Assembly: GCA_003162495.1 (NCBI GenBank)
Contig: PMOF01000048.1
Coordinates: forward strand, 1 to 6,457
Direction of reading: 5' to 3'
DNA: 6,457 nt
DNA from: Acidobacteriaceae bacterium
GTDB taxonomy: Bacteria > Acidobacteriota > Terriglobia > Terriglobales > Acidobacteriaceae
A program made the translations under genes and the position numbers. The notes beneath the pieces were generated by a model. That model was given only the letters and a program-made list of their open reading frames with translations. It did no database searches and was not told the origin of the DNA. Of this stretch, positions 1 to 5,946 are shown piece after piece (the first letter of the stretch is position 1; every line of letters starts with the position of its first letter).

Positions 1-2450
1 CTGCCGGTGTTTTTGATGTTCACACTCACGTCGAGTCCGCCGTCGGCAGATTTATCGACCTTGAGGCCGGAGTATTGAAAGGTGGTGTAGCTCAAGCCGT
101 GGCCGAAGGCGAAGAGCGGATCGATTTTTTCTTTATCGAACCAGCGATAACCCACGTTGACGCCTTCGCTGTAGGTAGTTTTGCCGTCCACGCCCTTGTG
201 AGAGCGCTCGGGATGCTTGGGATCGGTAGCGGGATAGTCCGCGAGGCTCTTGCCCCAGGTGACAGGAAGACGGCCCGCGGGACTGCTCTTGCCGAGCAGC
301 AGGTTGGCTGTGGACCAGCCGCCTTCATCGCCGGGCCACCACATTTCCAGAACCGCTTTGACCTTGTCGACCCAGGGCAAAGCGACGGGCTGGCTGGTGT
401 TGAGGACCACGATGGTGTTGGGGTTGACGGCGGCAATTTCTTCAACAAGCTTGTCCTGATCGCCGGGAAGCCCGAAGACGGGTTCAAGGCGTGTCCATAG
501 AAAGACGACGGCAACCTTTGCGTTCTTCGCGGCCGCGATCGCTGCTTCGTGATCGGCCCTGCGCTGCTCGGGGGTGCACCAGTTGAGGCGCACCTGCACG
601 GGCGCGTTCGATGAGTCGGGGCTGGTGCTGATCTCGATCGCATGCGGCGCCGCAGTCAATTCAACCACGCGGCGCACGTTGTCCAGACCGTCAGGAGTGG
701 GCACGACGTTGTCCTGGTTGGCTTGCAGAATGTCTCCGTGGACGCCACCCTGGAAGGCTCCGGTGCCGGCCAGACGCTTTCCGTCAAGCCGAATGCTGGC
801 GTTGGTACCCATGGCCTGAAGATAGAGCCAGTAATTGCCGGCATGAGGCGGCGTGAGCGTGCCTTTCCAGGTGACGGTGGAGTTGGGCGCGAGTGCGTTC
901 CCGCCTGCGGTGGTGAAGTTGAGCTGCGCGTCGGTCTGCGAAGTACCGGAGCCGGTGCGCTCAAGGCCGGGCTTACCGTCGTGGGAGAAGACCCTGGCGG
1001 GAAGGGGCGTGCCGGTCATGTCGTCGTTGACGGCAAATTGGATGTTGGCGTTGCCGGATATCTTCTTGAGCGCGGCGAGGGGACCGACCTGCCGCGACGG
1101 CAATCCGACTGAGCGTTCGCCATTGATGCCGATCGCGTCCACCTGGGCGGCGGTGGGGCCGATGAGCAAAACGGAATCGAGATCGGTGGCTTTCAAGGGC
1201 AGCGCTGCACCTTCGTTCTTGAGCAGCACCGCGGCCTCTTCGCCGGTTTTCTCGATGATCTTAGCGTTGGCGTCAATGGATTGGGTGGTGAAGTCGTGCT
1301 TGGACTGGCCGTCCATATAGCCGAAATGGACGATCTCATAAAGCACATAGCCGGCGGCGCGGGTCACGGCGGCTTCGGTTACGGTGCCGTCCTTGAGCGC
1401 GGCAGCCATTTTTTCAGGGTTCAGCTTAACGCCGAAGTCTCCCATGTCGCCGGGCGCGGGGGCCGGCTCCTCTGGAATGTGGCCGCCGAACATGTCCACC
1501 ATTTCGGCCATCGCGTCAGCAGCGCGCGCAGCCGGCGGCGGCGGAATTGGTTGCAGATCGAAGAAGGAGGGAAGGGACCACGCAGCCCCCGGCGTAGGCT
1601 CGCCGGGCATTTCCATATCGAGACCCGCGTTGATAAAAGTGACGGCGTGGAGTGCGCCCCAGTCGGAGGTGACGAAACCTTTGAAGCCGATCTGATCGCG
1701 CAGGATGGTGGTGAGACTGTCCTTGTTGCCGCAGGCGAATGTGGCATTGAGGCGATTGTAGGAGCACATGATCGACGAGACATCGGCCCTGCGGATGGCG
1801 GCGTCGAATGGGGCAACATAGACTTCGTGCAGGGTCTGGTCGTCGATAAAGGTGCTGCCGCTGTCGGAGTCATAGCCGACGAAGTGTTTGATCTGAGCCA
1901 TGACGTGCTGCGATTGGATGCCCTTGACCTCGGCAACTCCGATTTCGGAGGTGAGAAAGGGATCTTCGCCAAAAGTGTTGTAGCCGCGCCCGAATTCGAG
2001 ATCGCGGTCGATGTTTACAAAGGGCTGCAGTGCGACGTCAATGCCGAGGGCGCGCGCTTCGCGGCCAATCACCACGCCGTTGTCCTGAGCAGCTTTCACG
2101 CTGAAGGTAGCGGCCACGCCCATAGTGGCGGTCTCCGCCTGCGAGGGATGACGGGTGAGAACGCCCGGAGGGCCATCGGCAAAGCGAAGGCCTGGAATGC
2201 CGAGGCGCGGGATTCCGCCAAGATAGCCCGCCTGGCCCTGGTAGACGGCAGGATCTTCATGCGTGCCGTGGATGAGAGTGAGTTTTTCCTGGAGCGTCAT
2301 CTGGCTGAGCAGCTTGTCGACGCGCGCGTCGCCGGTAACCACCGGGACTGCCTGAGCCAGAGCCATGGTTGACGCGAGCACCAGAGCCGCGCACGCGCAT
2401 GCTGCCCGCGGGGTCTTTGTCGATTCTTTTGTTCCTTGCAATGAGTTCAC
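1..2450 (-). CDS. Exported glycoside hydrolase family 3 enzyme (beta-glucosidase/beta-xylosidase type) with inserted PA14-like domain; C-terminus cut by window edge
   Basis: Probably hydrolyses terminal beta-linked glucose or xylose from oligosaccharides outside the cytoplasm. The 816 visible codons are open with no stop or frameshift. Residues 1-34 form a Sec-type signal peptide (hydrophobic stretch about 16-32, ending ALAQA). The N-terminal GH3 barrel shows ADGPPGV (91-97), IKHF (187-190), MCSYNRLN (228-235) and TSDWG (261-265), so Asp263 is the expected nucleophile. A proline-rich insertion fills about 284-340. The C-terminal sandwich domain starts near 395 (EEAAVLLKNEGAALPL, 404-419) and is interrupted by a PA14-like domain at about 480-625 (VTWKGTLTPPHAGNYWLYL, 526-544). 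It resumes with LPGDQ (661-665), MWWPGDEGGW (703-712) and FGHGLSYT (782-789); a fibronectin III-like domain is just beginning at the edge. The usual acid/base motif (E-G-x-D-R before LPG) is absent. The GTG start is chosen for its Shine-Dalgarno sequence and the signal peptide right after it. Substrate cannot be fixed: GH3 specificity varies widely. Confidence 0.95.
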   Translation of the reverse strand, partial: MNSLQGTKESTKTPRAACACAALVLASTMALAQAVPVVTGDARVDKLLSQMTLQEKLTLIHGTHEDPAVYQGQAGYLGGIPRLGIPGLRFADGPPGVLTRHPSQAETATMGVAATFSVKAAQDNGVVIGREARALGIDVALQPFVNIDRDLEFGRGYNTFGEDPFLTSEIGVAEVKGIQSQHVMAQIKHFVGYDSDSGSTFIDDQTLHEVYVAPFDAAIRRADVSSIMCSYNRLNATFACGNKDSLTTILRDQIGFKGFVTSDWGALHAVTFINAGLDMEMPGEPTPGAAWSLPSFFDLQPIPPPPAARAADAMAEMVDMFGGHIPEEPAPAPGDMGDFGVKLNPEKMAAALKDGTVTEAAVTRAAGYVLYEIVHFGYMDGQSKHDFTTQSIDANAKIIEKTGEEAAVLLKNEGAALPLKATDLDSVLLIGPTAAQVDAIGINGERSVGLPSRQVGPLAALKKISGNANIQFAVNDDMTGTPLPARVFSHDGKPGLERTGSGTSQTDAQLNFTTAGGNALAPNSTVTWKGTLTPPHAGNYWLYLQAMGTNASIRLDGKRLAGTGAFQGGVHGDILQANQDNVVPTPDGLDNVRRVVELTAAPHAIEISTSPDSSNAPVQVRLNWCTPEQRRADHEAAIAAAKNAKVAVVFLWTRLEPVFGLPGDQDKLVEEIAAVNPNTIVVLNTSQPVALPWVDKVKAVLEMWWPGDEGGWSTANLLLGKSSPAGRLPVTWGKSLADYPATDPKHPERSHKGVDGKTTYSEGVNVGYRWFDKEKIDPLFAFGHGLSYTTFQYSGLKVDKSADGGLDVSVNIKNTG

Positions 2451-2456
2451 AGTGCA

Positions 2457-2462
2457 CTCCCT
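2457..2462 (-). promoter_or_regulatory. Ribosome binding site of the GH3 gene (decides a GTG start)
   Basis: On the minus strand AGGGAG lies six bases before the GTG at 2450. This is a near-ideal Shine-Dalgarno sequence and spacing, and it supports a GTG start. The first in-frame ATG is codon 29, inside the hydrophobic core of the signal peptide, and would destroy it. Confidence 0.75.
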
Positions 2463-2529
2463 TTTGTCTTGACCGTTCAGGCTCGCTTACCTGCCAAGCC
2501 GGCCCAGGCATTGTTCGTTGGTCGCCGCC

Positions 2530-2547
2530 CGGTTAAAAAACGGTTTA
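2530..2547 (+). repeat. Two CGGTTWA motifs spaced one helical turn apart, with a central AAAC-G-GTTT palindrome (candidate operator)
   Basis: CGGTTAA at 2530-2536 and CGGTTTA at 2541-2547 start 11 bases apart, about one turn of DNA, and an identical CGGTTTA occurs at 2623-2629 (within CCGGTTTAA). The palindrome AAACGGTTT occupies 2538-2546. Operators of LacI-family sugar regulators often carry A-rich and T-rich arms around a central CG, so a carbohydrate-responsive repressor is conceivable. The motif is short, and three copies in 209 bases could be chance; the assignment is speculative. Confidence 0.25.
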
Positions 2548-2646
2548 GCGCGCCACCTTCCAACGGCAAGCAGTGTAGACCATAGGGGCGGCAGTTGTAA
2601 CCAAGTCGCAGCGATGGCGGGCCGGTTTAAGATGGCATTCAACAAC

Positions 2647-2651
2647 AGGAG
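2647..2651 (+). promoter_or_regulatory. Ribosome binding site of the GH8 gene (decides a TTG start)
   Basis: AGGAG lies eight bases before the TTG at 2660. The next in-frame candidate, ATG at 2690, would be 38 bases from this site and would remove the start of the signal peptide, so the TTG is preferred. Confidence 0.75.
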
Positions 2652-2659
2652 CTGGACTT

Positions 2660-3967
2660 TTGACGAGCCACATACGGATTTCCTTTTTAATGACCGCGGT
2701 GCTTATGGCAACGACCGCATCTCCACAGGCGGAGCCGCGGGCAGCTTCGCGGGAATCGACAGTGGGGCTGGAAGACGGGCGCGGCGCGTACGCCACGCAC
2801 CACTATCCGAACTTGTTTGCCCAGACCGGACACTCCAATGCGGAGATGGAAGCCAAGATCGAGCTTGCGTTTCAACAGCTCTTCCACGGCGATCCGGAGA
2901 CGGAGGCAGTTTATTTTTCGGCAGGGACCAACGGCAATGGGCCGCTGGCTTACGTGAGCGACATTGCCAATCACGATGCGCGGACGGAAGGCATGTCTTA
3001 CGGGATGATGATCGCGGTCCAACTGAATCACAAAGCGGAGTTTGACGCTCTGTGGAACTGGGCCAGGACCTATATGTACATCGGCTCGCCCCAGCACCCG
3101 TCGAAGGGATACTTTTCCTGGTCGTGCAAAGTAAACGGGGAGCCGAACGACGAGACGCCCGCGCCGGATGGCGAAGAATATTTTGTGATGGCGCTTTATT
3201 TTGCCGGCAACCGCTGGGGCAACGGAGCGGGCATTTATGACTACAGGGCGCAGGCCGACGAGTTGCTGACGGCGATGCGGCACCGGACACCGCGGACTGG
3301 CGAGACACGGTTTGGGATGCGCACGGTGGGCGCCGAGGTGAATGAAGAGGCCAAGATGATCCGGTTCACTCCGGTGGCGGGCAAGAGCGATTTCACCGAT
3401 CCGAGCTATCAGTTGCCGGCGTTTTATGAGCTATGGGCGCGGTGGGGTCCGGTTGCCGATAGGAAATTCTGGGCGGAGGCGGCGCAAGTGAGCAGAGATT
3501 TTTTTGAGCGCACGACGAATGCGAAGACAGGCCTGAACCCGGACTACGCAAACTTCGACGGAACCCCTCATCCGATCGCGTGGAATCCACAGGCGGGCGA
3601 TTTTTCGTTTGATTCGTGGAGGACGCAGAGCAACTGGTCGGTGGATTGGTCGTGGTGGGGCAAGGATGTGCGGGAGCGCGCGCTGAGCGACCGGACGCAG
3701 GCATTCTTTTTTTCGCAAGGCATTGACAAGTACGCCGACCAGTTCACGCTGAAGGGCGAGCCGCTGTCGAAGCGCCATTCCACGGGACTGGTGGCGACCA
3801 GCGCGGTGGCCAGCCTGGCCGCAACGCAGCCGGTGAAAGACAGATTTATAGAGGAGCTGTGGAATGCGCCGATTCCGAGCGGGCACGAACGATACTACGA
3901 CGGGATGCTCTACATGATGAGCCTGATGCATGTCTCCGGGAATTTTCGGATTTGGGGACCGCGGTAG
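2660..3967 (+). CDS. Exported glycoside hydrolase family 8 enzyme, resembling reducing-end xylose-releasing exo-oligoxylanase (Rex)
   Basis: A complete 435-residue protein, probably cutting beta-1,4 xylo-oligosaccharides or a related beta-glucan by inversion. Residues 1-24 are a Sec signal peptide (Arg6, hydrophobic 7-20, cleavage likely after SPQA), so it works outside the cytoplasm. The remaining ~410 residues fit one (alpha/alpha)6 barrel. The GH8 signature RTEGMSYGMMIA (108-119) puts the general acid at Glu110. Asp170 (PAPDGEEYFVMALYFA) fits the aspartate at the -1 subsite. Asp318 in SFDSWRTQSNW is the likely general base, by analogy with the YDASR motif of clostridial CelA. The segment KRHSTGL (371-377) lies where Rex enzymes carry a Leu-His-Pro loop blocking the +2 side; here the His is kept and the Pro is not, so exo versus endo action is open. 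It starts at a TTG with a good AGGAG site. It is divergent from the GH3 gene, suggesting joint oligosaccharide breakdown. A cellulase or BcsZ-like role is less likely, as no cellulose synthase genes adjoin it. Confidence 0.9.
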   Translation: MTSHIRISFLMTAVLMATTASPQAEPRAASRESTVGLEDGRGAYATHHYPNLFAQTGHSNAEMEAKIELAFQQLFHGDPETEAVYFSAGTNGNGPLAYVSDIANHDARTEGMSYGMMIAVQLNHKAEFDALWNWARTYMYIGSPQHPSKGYFSWSCKVNGEPNDETPAPDGEEYFVMALYFAGNRWGNGAGIYDYRAQADELLTAMRHRTPRTGETRFGMRTVGAEVNEEAKMIRFTPVAGKSDFTDPSYQLPAFYELWARWGPVADRKFWAEAAQVSRDFFERTTNAKTGLNPDYANFDGTPHPIAWNPQAGDFSFDSWRTQSNWSVDWSWWGKDVRERALSDRTQAFFFSQGIDKYADQFTLKGEPLSKRHSTGLVATSAVASLAATQPVKDRFIEELWNAPIPSGHERYYDGMLYMMSLMHVSGNFRIWGPR

Positions 3968-3977
3968 TGCCGAACTA

Positions 3978-4628
3978 TTACAGAGCAGGCAAAGGCAGCT
4001 CGGCGTCGTAGCCATGCGCAATCAGATCGGCGCGAAGGCGTTCGACGGTCGAGAACTGCAGGGCTATCATTCCTAGTGCCTGTGCAGCTTCAACGTTAAC
4101 GAGCTTGTCGTCGAGAAAGAGAGTTTCTTTCGGCAGCGTTCCCAGATTCTTGAGGACATGGAGATAAATTGCGGGATCGGGCTTGGCCATGCGGAGCTGA
4201 TAGCTCCAGACCAGTACGTCGAATCGGGAGAGCCAGTCGAATTCGCGCTTCATGTTTTCGAGCACGCTATCGCCCATGTTGGAAAGAATGGCAGTGAGCA
4301 GGCCGCGCTGCTTGAGTTGCAGTTGCCAGGCCAGCATGGCCGGGTTCTGCGTGGTCCACAGGCGTGCGTCCCACATGTTCAGCTCGTTCACGAGGGACGT
4401 GCGATCGGCAGCATTGGGCAGGTCGAGGCCGGAGTCCGAGAGAAACTTCTGCCAGAAGGCGACGCCGGTGAGTTTGCCTTCATCGTAGGCGTGGCGGTCG
4501 GCCCAGTAGAGGGGCTCGAAGCGGTCAAGAGGAAGGCCTGTGAGGCGCAGCAGCTCGGCGTGAGCTACGGGATCCGGTGGCCCGGTCAATACCATTCCAT
4601 AGTCGAAGACAACCGCGCGCAGAGCCAA
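3978..4628 (-). CDS. HAD-superfamily hydrolase (YihX-like phosphatase subgroup)
   Basis: A 216-residue cytoplasmic protein with all four HAD motifs. Motif I is VFDYGMVLTG (7-16), with nucleophile Asp9. Motif II is LSN (115-117). Motif III is Lys149 in MAKPDP. Motif IV is LFLDDK (170-175), with Asp173/Asp174 for magnesium. Residues ~17-90 form a small helical cap (subclass I). The second motif I aspartate, the usual acid/base, is Gly11; the same FDxG pattern occurs in E. coli YihX (a glucose-1-phosphate phosphatase) and related proteins, so activity is not excluded. Likely a sugar-phosphate or other small phosphomonoester phosphatase; substrate unknown. The TTG start is firm: an in-frame TGA lies 12 bases upstream, the next ATG (Met12) would cut off the nucleophile, and GAGGGGG precedes the TTG by four bases. 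Its 3' end meets the GH8 gene tail to tail with ten bases between; the aminotransferase gene diverges from its 5' side. Confidence 0.9.
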   Translation of the reverse strand: MALRAVVFDYGMVLTGPPDPVAHAELLRLTGLPLDRFEPLYWADRHAYDEGKLTGVAFWQKFLSDSGLDLPNAADRTSLVNELNMWDARLWTTQNPAMLAWQLQLKQRGLLTAILSNMGDSVLENMKREFDWLSRFDVLVWSYQLRMAKPDPAIYLHVLKNLGTLPKETLFLDDKLVNVEAAQALGMIALQFSTVERLRADLIAHGYDAELPLPAL

Positions 4629-4736
4629 TGTTCCCCCTCAAGATCGCCGTGTATGGTTGGAAAAGACGGCTGTAATGATTGTGCACGATGGCGGCGGTGC
4701 GGCGGGCGCCGCTCCTAGTAATGGACGGGATGGGCT
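4629..4736. promoter_or_regulatory. Divergent spacer between the HAD hydrolase and aminotransferase genes
   Basis: These 108 bases must serve two outward-facing genes. TGTAAT at 4671-4676 resembles a -10 box for the aminotransferase gene, but no acceptable -35 sits 16-18 bases upstream (TTGGAA at 4657-4662 is only eight bases away). A small GC hairpin, GCGGC-loop-GCCGC at 4699-4712, would fall in the aminotransferase leader 24 bases before the ATG, and might simply reflect the high GC content. No known riboswitch or RNA gene is recognisable. Confidence 0.5.
4633..4639 (-). promoter_or_regulatory. Ribosome binding site of the HAD hydrolase gene (decides a TTG start)
   Basis: On the minus strand GAGGGGG lies four bases before the TTG at 4628. 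With the in-frame TGA 12 bases upstream of the start codon, it leaves TTG as the only start that preserves HAD motif I. Confidence 0.7.
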
Positions 4737-5927
4737 ATGCGTTTTTCGCGGAGGACGAACTGGAACACGGAGGAAAGCGAGCTGGCGCGGGCTCACCGGC
4801 TGCGCGCCCGGGCGGGGCTGCCGATTGCGGACCTGACGGCTTCCAATCCGACTCGGTGCGGGTTTACATACGATGCGGAATTGCTGCGGGCACTGACCGA
4901 TCCGGCGGCGCTTGATTACGACCCGCAGCCCAAAGGCACCCTGCGCGCGCGGACTGCAGTTTGCAGGTACTATGCGGACCACGGCGTGGCGCTGATGCCG
5001 GAGCAACTGGTGCTGACGACGAGCACCAGCGAAGCTTATAGCTATCTGTTCCGGCTGCTCTGCAATCCGGGAAGCGAGATTCTTGTCGCTCAGCCGGGAT
5101 ATCCACTGTTTGATTTTCTGGCTGCGCTGGACGATGTGAAGCTACAGCCTGCGCCATTGGTCTACGACCAGGGATGGCAGATCGATCCAGAAGGATTTCG
5201 CCGGGCGATCACGCCGCAGACGCGGGCCATTGTGCTGGTGCATCCGAACAATCCGACCGGGCACTTTACCAAACAGTGGGAGGCGGAGGAACTGGCGCGG
5301 CTGTGCCGGGAGTTTGATCTTTCGCTCATTGTGGATGAGGTTTTTCTGGATTATCCGCTTGGCGCGGCGATTGCGGAAGTGAGAGGGAGCTTTGCGTCCG
5401 GACTGGAAGGGGCTCCAGTGTTTGTGGTGAGCGGGCTGAGCAAGATTGCCGGGCTGCCGCAGATGAAAGCGGCGTGGATTGTGGCCACGGGTCCTGATGC
5501 GGGCGCTGCGCTGGAGCGGCTGGAAGTGATTGCCGATACGTTCCTCTCGATGAATGCGCCGGTGCAGAGCGCGCTGCCCGTTTGGCTTGAGGGGCGCACG
5601 GCAATGCAGCGGCAAATTCTCGAACGGGTGAAAACGAATCTGGCCGAGCTGGATCGGCAATTGTGCGGATTGCCGCAGGTTCGCAGGCTGGAGATCGAGG
5701 GCGGATGGTATGCAGTGCTGCGGATTCCGGCGCTGAAACCGGACGAGCAGATGGTGCTGGAACTGTTGGAGCGGGGAGTCTGGGTCCATCCGGGATATTT
5801 TTTCGGGATGGGGGAGTCAGGATGGCTGGTGGTGAGCCTGCTCGCTCCTGAGGAAGAATTCCGCAACGGAGTTATCAGGCTGGTCGATTATCTGGAACAA
5901 TCTGAAGTCGGCCCGGGCTTGCAGTAA
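4737..5927 (+). CDS. PLP-dependent aminotransferase homologue (fold type I, class I/II) with atypical active-site residues
   Basis: A full-length 396-residue cytoplasmic enzyme of the aspartate aminotransferase fold, which would normally transfer an amino group between an amino acid and a 2-oxo acid. Visible landmarks: DLTASNPT (32-39), SEAYSYLF (98-105, cofactor phosphate/ring region), QPGYPLFD (119-126), HPNNPTGH (169-176, Asn172 as the cofactor-contacting Asn), DEVF (200-203, Asp200 for the pyridine nitrogen) and SGLSKIAGLPQMK (232-244, Lys236 as the Schiff-base lysine). Three usual residues differ: Phe203 replaces the Tyr that bonds the PLP hydroxyl, Lys244 replaces the Arg binding the phosphate, and Val365 (WLVVSLL, 363-369) sits where the substrate-carboxylate Arg normally lies. 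So it is probably a PLP enzyme, but its substrate or even reaction type is uncertain. The ATG is the first start after an in-frame TAA at 4719; its ribosome site (GGACGGG, 4723-4729) is modest. It is monocistronic in the window and converges on the acyltransferase gene. Confidence 0.88.
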   Translation: MRFSRRTNWNTEESELARAHRLRARAGLPIADLTASNPTRCGFTYDAELLRALTDPAALDYDPQPKGTLRARTAVCRYYADHGVALMPEQLVLTTSTSEAYSYLFRLLCNPGSEILVAQPGYPLFDFLAALDDVKLQPAPLVYDQGWQIDPEGFRRAITPQTRAIVLVHPNNPTGHFTKQWEAEELARLCREFDLSLIVDEVFLDYPLGAAIAEVRGSFASGLEGAPVFVVSGLSKIAGLPQMKAAWIVATGPDAGAALERLEVIADTFLSMNAPVQSALPVWLEGRTAMQRQILERVKTNLAELDRQLCGLPQVRRLEIEGGWYAVLRIPALKPDEQMVLELLERGVWVHPGYFFGMGESGWLVVSLLAPEEEFRNGVIRLVDYLEQSEVGPGLQ

Positions 5928-5946
5928 ACGGAGACCGGATGGCGGG

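Larger units (their letters stand above)
2451..2659. promoter_or_regulatory. Divergent intergenic region between the GH3 and GH8 genes
   Basis: These 209 bases separate two outward-facing glycoside hydrolase genes, so both promoters should lie here. I cannot pick a convincing sigma-70 -35/-10 pair in either direction. TAAGAT at 2628-2633 is a weak -10 candidate for the GH8 gene, without a good -35 partner. The notable content is an A-tract (2535-2540) flanked by two CGGTTWA motifs, a third copy nearer the GH8 gene, and a short odd-length palindrome AAAC-G-GTTT at 2538-2546. These could be regulator sites that coordinate the two enzymes. No open reading frame of note or RNA gene is visible. 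Confidence 0.6.

Noticed and set aside
1281..2372. A 363-codon open frame on the plus strand opposite the GH3 gene
   Set aside because: It lies antisense to a continuous GH3 frame with signal peptide and family motifs, and its translation shows no recognisable domain; it is a by-product of GC-rich codon use.
2687..3308. Overlapping ~200-codon open frames on the minus strand inside the GH8 gene
   Set aside because: They are Arg/Pro-rich shadow translations without motifs, opposite a well-supported GH8 frame.
3958..3965. ACCGCGGT palindrome at the end of the GH8 gene as a terminator
   Set aside because: An eight-base perfect palindrome without loop or T-run cannot form a useful terminator hairpin.
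4671..4676. TGTAAT as the -10 box of the aminotransferase gene
   Set aside because: It matches TATAAT at five of six bases, but no -35 element exists at normal spacing, so I did not list it as a separate promoter.
4699..4712. GC hairpin (GCGGC/GCCGC, four-base loop) as an attenuator or terminator
   Set aside because: The stem is only five pairs in a very GC-rich stretch and no T-run follows; chance formation is likely.
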